64,000 bases of DNA, from NCBI RefSeq assembly GCF_025567365.1, contig NZ_JAOQJG010000002.1:248001-312000 (forward strand), read 5' to 3'. A program made the translations under genes and the position numbers. This document shows positions 60,352 through 64,000 of the stretch, piece by piece (position 1 is the first letter of the stretch; each line of letters begins with the position of its first letter). This DNA is from Anaerostipes amylophilus (GTDB taxonomy: Bacteria > Bacillota > Clostridia > Lachnospirales > Lachnospiraceae). The notes under the pieces are model-generated. The model ran no database searches. It worked only from the letters and a program-made list of their open reading frames with translations, and was not told where the DNA came from.

Positions 60352-61803
60352 ATGGGTAAGTTAATTGGTGAAGGGATTACATTTGATGATGTTTTATTAG
60401 TTCCAGCATATTCGGAAGTAATTGCGAATGATGTGGATACACGCACACGATTGACAAACAAAATTCAGTTAAACATTCCACTGATGAGTGCCAGCATGGA
60501 TACAGTTACAGAACATCGCATGGCAATCGCAATGGCAAGACAGGGTGGAATCGGAATTATACATAAGAATATGTCAATTGAAGAGCAGGCAGAAGAAGTG
60601 GATAAGGTAAAACGTTCTGAAAACGGAGTTATCACAGATCCATTTTCATTATCACCAGAACATACCATTCAGGATGCTGACGATTTAATGGCGAAGTATC
60701 GTATTTCAGGGGTACCAATTACAGAAGGTACAAAGCTCGTTGGTATTATTACAAATCGTGATTTAAAATTCGAAACAGATTATTCAAAGAAGATCAAAGA
60801 ATCTATGACTTCTGAAGGGCTGGTAACAGCAAAAGAAGGAATCACATTAGAAGAAGCAAAACAGATTCTTGGAAGAGCAAGAAAAGAAAAATTACCAATC
60901 GTTGATGATGACTTTAATTTAAAAGGACTGATCACAATTAAGGATATTGAGAAACAGATCAAATATCCAAATGCAGCGAAAGATGATCAGGGAAGATTAT
61001 TATGTGGAGCTGGTGTTGGTATCACAGCAGACGTTTTAGATCGTGTTCAGGCATTAGTCGATGCTCATGTTGACGTTATCGTTGTTGACTCTGCACATGG
61101 ACATTCTGCAAATGTATTAAGAGTGGTAAGAATGGTCAAAGATAAGTTCCCAGATCTTCAGGTAATCGCAGGTAACGTTGCAACAGGAGCTGGAGCTAAG
61201 GCGTTGATCGAAGCTGGAGCTGACTGTGTGAAGATCGGTATCGGACCTGGATCTATCTGCACAACTCGTATCGTAGCTGGTATTGGTGTACCACAGATCA
61301 CAGCGATCATGAGTGCGTATGAAGAAGCTAAGAAAGCAGGAATCCCAATCATCGCTGATGGTGGTATCAAATATTCAGGAGAACTTACAAAAGCGATCGC
61401 AGCCGGAGCAGATGTATGTATGTTAGGAAGCATGCTTGCAGGATGCGATGAAAGTCCTGGAGATTTCGAATTATATCAGGGAAGAAAATATAAAGTATAT
61501 CGTGGAATGGGATCATTAGCAGCGATGGAGAATGGTAGTAAAGACCGTTATTTCCAGACAAATGCTAAGAAATTAGTTCCAGAAGGTGTTGAAGGTCGTG
61601 TAGCATATAAAGGAACTGTTGAAGATACCATCTTCCAGATGATGGGAGGTCTTCGTTCTGGAATGGGATATTGTGGAGCAAAAGATATTAAGACATTACA
61701 GGAGACAGGGGAATTCGTTAAGATTTCTGCTGCATCCTTAAAAGAAAGTCATCCACATGACATTCATATCACAAAAGAAGCACCAAACTATAGTGTAGAA
61801 TAA
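60352..61803 (+). CDS. guaB: Inosine-5'-monophosphate dehydrogenase
   Basis: A 483-residue IMPDH. It has the catalytic barrel with loop GPGSICTTRIVAG (Cys is the nucleophile), two CBS domains (about 95-205) and the flap region. It converts IMP to XMP, the committed step of GMP synthesis. GCGAGG is 11 nt before the ATG. Its gene stands alone, with a promoter and terminator. Confidence 0.97.
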   Translation: MGKLIGEGITFDDVLLVPAYSEVIANDVDTRTRLTNKIQLNIPLMSASMDTVTEHRMAIAMARQGGIGIIHKNMSIEEQAEEVDKVKRSENGVITDPFSLSPEHTIQDADDLMAKYRISGVPITEGTKLVGIITNRDLKFETDYSKKIKESMTSEGLVTAKEGITLEEAKQILGRARKEKLPIVDDDFNLKGLITIKDIEKQIKYPNAAKDDQGRLLCGAGVGITADVLDRVQALVDAHVDVIVVDSAHGHSANVLRVVRMVKDKFPDLQVIAGNVATGAGAKALIEAGADCVKIGIGPGSICTTRIVAGIGVPQITAIMSAYEEAKKAGIPIIADGGIKYSGELTKAIAAGADVCMLGSMLAGCDESPGDFELYQGRKYKVYRGMGSLAAMENGSKDRYFQTNAKKLVPEGVEGRVAYKGTVEDTIFQMMGGLRSGMGYCGAKDIKTLQETGEFVKISAASLKESHPHDIHITKEAPNYSVE

Positions 61804-61820
61804 GAATTAAGAAGATAGAG

Positions 61821-61862
61821 GAACCAGAGTACAAAAGCAGATGTATTCTGGTTCTTTTTTGC
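61821..61862 (+). terminator. Terminator after guaB
   Basis: GAACCAGAGTACA pairs with TGTATTCTGGTTC (one G-U), followed by a T6 run. Confidence 0.85.
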
Positions 61863-61888
61863 TTTAAAAAATGGGAGCAGATTTGTTA

Positions 61889-61904
61889 ATTGACAATTAT
61901 CAAT
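61889..61904 (+). promoter_or_regulatory. Palindromic operator-like site before the RND gene
   Basis: ATTGACAATTATCAAT is a near-perfect inverted repeat, with the form of MarR-type operators (TTGA-N6-TCAA). It lies just upstream of the -35 of the next promoter. Regulator unknown. Confidence 0.45.
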
Positions 61905-61913
61905 AAAAAATGA

Positions 61914-61942
61914 TTGACTTATAAATGAAACAGGAATATCAT
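61914..61942 (+). promoter_or_regulatory. Promoter of the RND transporter gene
   Basis: TTGACT, 17 nt and TATCAT, 76 nt before the ATG. Confidence 0.6.
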
Positions 61943-62017
61943 TAAATTACTTTGGTTTTCAAAATAGTGATCAAAAGAAAAATAAAAATAAGAAGAGAAA
62001 TATGAGAAAGGTAAAAA

Positions 62018-64000
62018 ATGATTTCAAAATTCAGCGTAAAAAAACCGTATACCGTCATTGTGGCGGTCATATTAGTCATCATTTTAGGAATCGTATCATT
62101 TACAAAGATGACAACAGACCTGCTGCCAAGCATGGAACTACCATATGCGGTTGTTATGACAACGTATCAGGGAGCGTCTCCAGAGACTGTAGAGACAACT
62201 GTAACAAAGCCAGTTGAACAGTCGATGGCAACGATTTCAAATATCAAAGAAGTAAACTCAATTTCTAGTGAGAATATGTCTATGGTTATTCTGGAATTTG
62301 AAGGTGACACAGATATGAATGCAGTTTCTCTTGATATGAGAGAGAAACTTGATATGATCAAAGGTTACTGGCCAGATGAAGTGGGTAATCCAACGATCAT
62401 GAAATTAAATCCAGATATGATGCCAGTTATGGTAACAGCCATGGATTCTGATAAGTTAAGCAGTGCTGAGTTATCAGAGTTGATCAATGATAAGATCGCA
62501 CCGTCTTTAGAAGCTGTTGATGGAGTCGCATCCGTAAGTAGCACCGGACTTGTGACAGAACAGATCAATGCGATCATCAGTGAGAAAAAGATCAACAAAT
62601 TAAATAAGAAGATACAGAAAGCTTTAAATGGTCAGTTTGATGAAGCACAGAATAAGATTGATCAGGCTAAAGCCCAGATGGAAACTGGAAAGAATACGTT
62701 AGATGCACAAAGGACTAAGGCAAATACTCAGCTTGCTAAAGCCCAGACGGCTCTAAGTGATGGACAGTTAAGCCTTGCACAGAAAGAAGTACAGGTGACA
62801 AGCTCAATCACAAACTTGAAAGTGCAGAAACAATCTTTGCAAGCATCTTTAAAGACATTAAAAACCCAGATTGCTAAGTTGGAAGAACAGGAAAAACAGG
62901 TTCCAGATGCTGCAACAAAGATGCAGCTTGCAGCCCAGATCGAAGAATTGAAAAAGCAAGAAACAACAGCAGAAACTTCGATTAAGGCATTGGATAAGAA
63001 TTTAAAAACACTAAATAGTGCATTAAAACAGATCAAAAAAGGAAAGAAAACGATCAATTCCCAATTGACACAGTTTAATGTACAGTCAGCGACAGCAACA
63101 CAGAAAATGAATGATGGGGAGATTAAACTTGCACAAGGTGAAGCACAGCTAAATTCCAGTCAGAGCCAGCTTGATTCCAGCAAAGAACAGGCAAAAGAAG
63201 CAGCAAATATCAAGAATAAGTTGACAGTTGAAAATGTGAAAGCATTGTTAACAGCACAGAACTTTGAGATGCCAGCGGGATACATCAGTGAAGGTAATAC
63301 CCAGTATTTAGTCCGTGTTGGAGATAAAGTTACAAACAAAAAAGATCTTGCCAATATGGAATTATTAGATCTTGGAATTAAAGGAATCCCACCGATCAAG
63401 CTTTGTGATGTAGCAGACGTGGCGATCGTAGATAATTCTGCAGATACATATTGCCGTGTAAATGGCAACAATGGTGTGGTATTAACGGTTCAGAAGCAGA
63501 ATAACTATTCGACAGCAGATGTTGCTGACAAAGTTGCAGCGAAGATGAAGACATTAACAAAAGAAAATAAAGGATTCCACTATGTAAATATCATGGATCA
63601 GGGTGTATACATTGATATGGTGACAGGCTCTGTGATTCAGAATCTATTAATGGGAGCAATCCTTGCAGTCTTTATTTTGCTATTATTCTTAAAAGATATC
63701 AGACCAACGATCGTTATTGCATGCTCTATTCCGTTAAGTGTTATTTTTGCGGTGGTACTCATGTATTTTACAGGAATTACGCTAAATGTTATCTCATTGT
63801 CGGGACTTGCACTTGGAGTCGGAATGCTTGTGGATAACTCGATCGTAGTCATTGAGAATATCTACCGATTAAGAAAAGAAGGGGTTCCAGTTAAAGAAGC
63901 AGCGATCACAGGAGCAAAAGGGGTTGCAGGAGCAATTACATCCTCTACTTTAACAACAATTTCTGTATTCCTGCCAATCGTATTTACAACTGGAATTACA
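62018..64000 (+). CDS. RND-type efflux transporter (AcrB/HAE-like), 5' part, with coiled-coil insertion
   Basis: The frame starts at ATG 62018 (AGAAAGG upstream) and is still open at the window edge, so 661 residues are seen of an expected >1000. Residues 10-30 are TM1; 40-180 are porter-domain sequence (LLPSMELPYAVVMTTYQGASPETVE). From about 200 to 395 lies a Gln/Lys-rich coiled coil (QAKAQMETGKNTLDAQR; LKTQIAKLEEQEKQV). The porter pattern then resumes (YLVRVGDKV; VNGNNGVVLTVQKQ), followed by TM2-TM4 with the GMLVDNSIVVIENIYR motif that holds the proton-relay Asp. Substrate unknown. Confidence 0.9.
   Translation, partial: MISKFSVKKPYTVIVAVILVIILGIVSFTKMTTDLLPSMELPYAVVMTTYQGASPETVETTVTKPVEQSMATISNIKEVNSISSENMSMVILEFEGDTDMNAVSLDMREKLDMIKGYWPDEVGNPTIMKLNPDMMPVMVTAMDSDKLSSAELSELINDKIAPSLEAVDGVASVSSTGLVTEQINAIISEKKINKLNKKIQKALNGQFDEAQNKIDQAKAQMETGKNTLDAQRTKANTQLAKAQTALSDGQLSLAQKEVQVTSSITNLKVQKQSLQASLKTLKTQIAKLEEQEKQVPDAATKMQLAAQIEELKKQETTAETSIKALDKNLKTLNSALKQIKKGKKTINSQLTQFNVQSATATQKMNDGEIKLAQGEAQLNSSQSQLDSSKEQAKEAANIKNKLTVENVKALLTAQNFEMPAGYISEGNTQYLVRVGDKVTNKKDLANMELLDLGIKGIPPIKLCDVADVAIVDNSADTYCRVNGNNGVVLTVQKQNNYSTADVADKVAAKMKTLTKENKGFHYVNIMDQGVYIDMVTGSVIQNLLMGAILAVFILLLFLKDIRPTIVIACSIPLSVIFAVVLMYFTGITLNVISLSGLALGVGMLVDNSIVVIENIYRLRKEGVPVKEAAITGAKGVAGAITSSTLTTISVFLPIVFTTGIT

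Noticed and set aside
1..64000. tRNA or rRNA genes
   Set aside because: No cloverleaf with a TTCGA(A/N) arm or rRNA-like conserved segments was noticed in the intergenic regions on either strand.

Overview
The window reads as a chromosomal segment of a low-GC, anaerobic, Gram-positive gut bacterium of the Clostridia, most likely a Lachnospiraceae. The basis is an anaerobic class III ribonucleotide reductase with its activase, the hydrogenase maturase HydF, a ferredoxin/NAD(P)H-type NfnAB pair, a spore-germination-type subtilase, a CIRCE-controlled groESL operon, strong AGGAGG ribosome-binding sites, and A/T-rich codon use. The genus (Anaerostipes-like) is only a guess. Almost all genes lie on the + strand, in short operons that end in clear hairpin terminators.

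Layout. 1-6.3 kb: 3' part of pnp, maf, degV, a split ThrE-type exporter and a Csp-like subtilase. 6.4-10.7 kb: glycogen phosphorylase and a secreted metallo-beta-lactamase-fold protein. 10.7-16.8 kb: a regulator operon (TPR protein, RpiR, GutM-like protein, HflX, short BglG/LicT-type antiterminator), then ptsH-ptsI, preceded by a textbook ribonucleic antiterminator (RAT) overlapping a terminator. 16.8-25.5 kb: a decayed accessory island holding an orphan membrane protein, an ankyrin lipoprotein, pieces of at least two Rhs/YD-repeat toxin genes with different C-terminal tips, immunity-like small genes, an IS110 transposase stub joined to Rhs, four direct copies and one inverted copy of a ~30-bp repeat, a truncated Lrp regulator and an internally deleted aspA.

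25.5-41.8 kb: a conserved unknown gene, a lipoprotein nuclease, hydF, gltX, a UvrD-type helicase, DUF1653 and DUF1292 proteins, a CPA2 antiporter, two overlapping M14-like genes that each lack the usual first zinc histidine, purL, a CNNM/CorC-type protein and ogt. 41.8-55.2 kb: a Mn2+ (yybP-ykoY) riboswitch with mntP, nrdD-nrdG with NrdR-like boxes, a GntR-ClpC operon, an unknown beta-rich protein, radA, glnS, an orphan mannose-type PTS EIIA/EIIB pair, and groESL. 55.2-64 kb: an iron alcohol dehydrogenase, a truncated Ig/Fn3-like protein, nfnA-nfnB with a glucitol-type EIIA gene, guaB, and the start of an RND transporter with a long coiled-coil insertion.

PTS regulation recurs across the window. 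The general phosphotransferases EI and HPr, an antiterminator that probably controls their transcription, an RpiR sugar-phosphate regulator, a GutM-like protein, and EII proteins without visible membrane subunits are all present. The most unusual pieces are the compact PRD antiterminator/RAT/ptsHI circuit, the repeat-studded Rhs island, the IS110-Rhs chimera, the paired M14-like proteins and the coiled-coil RND pump. Function calls rest on motif recognition by eye; no database searches were run.
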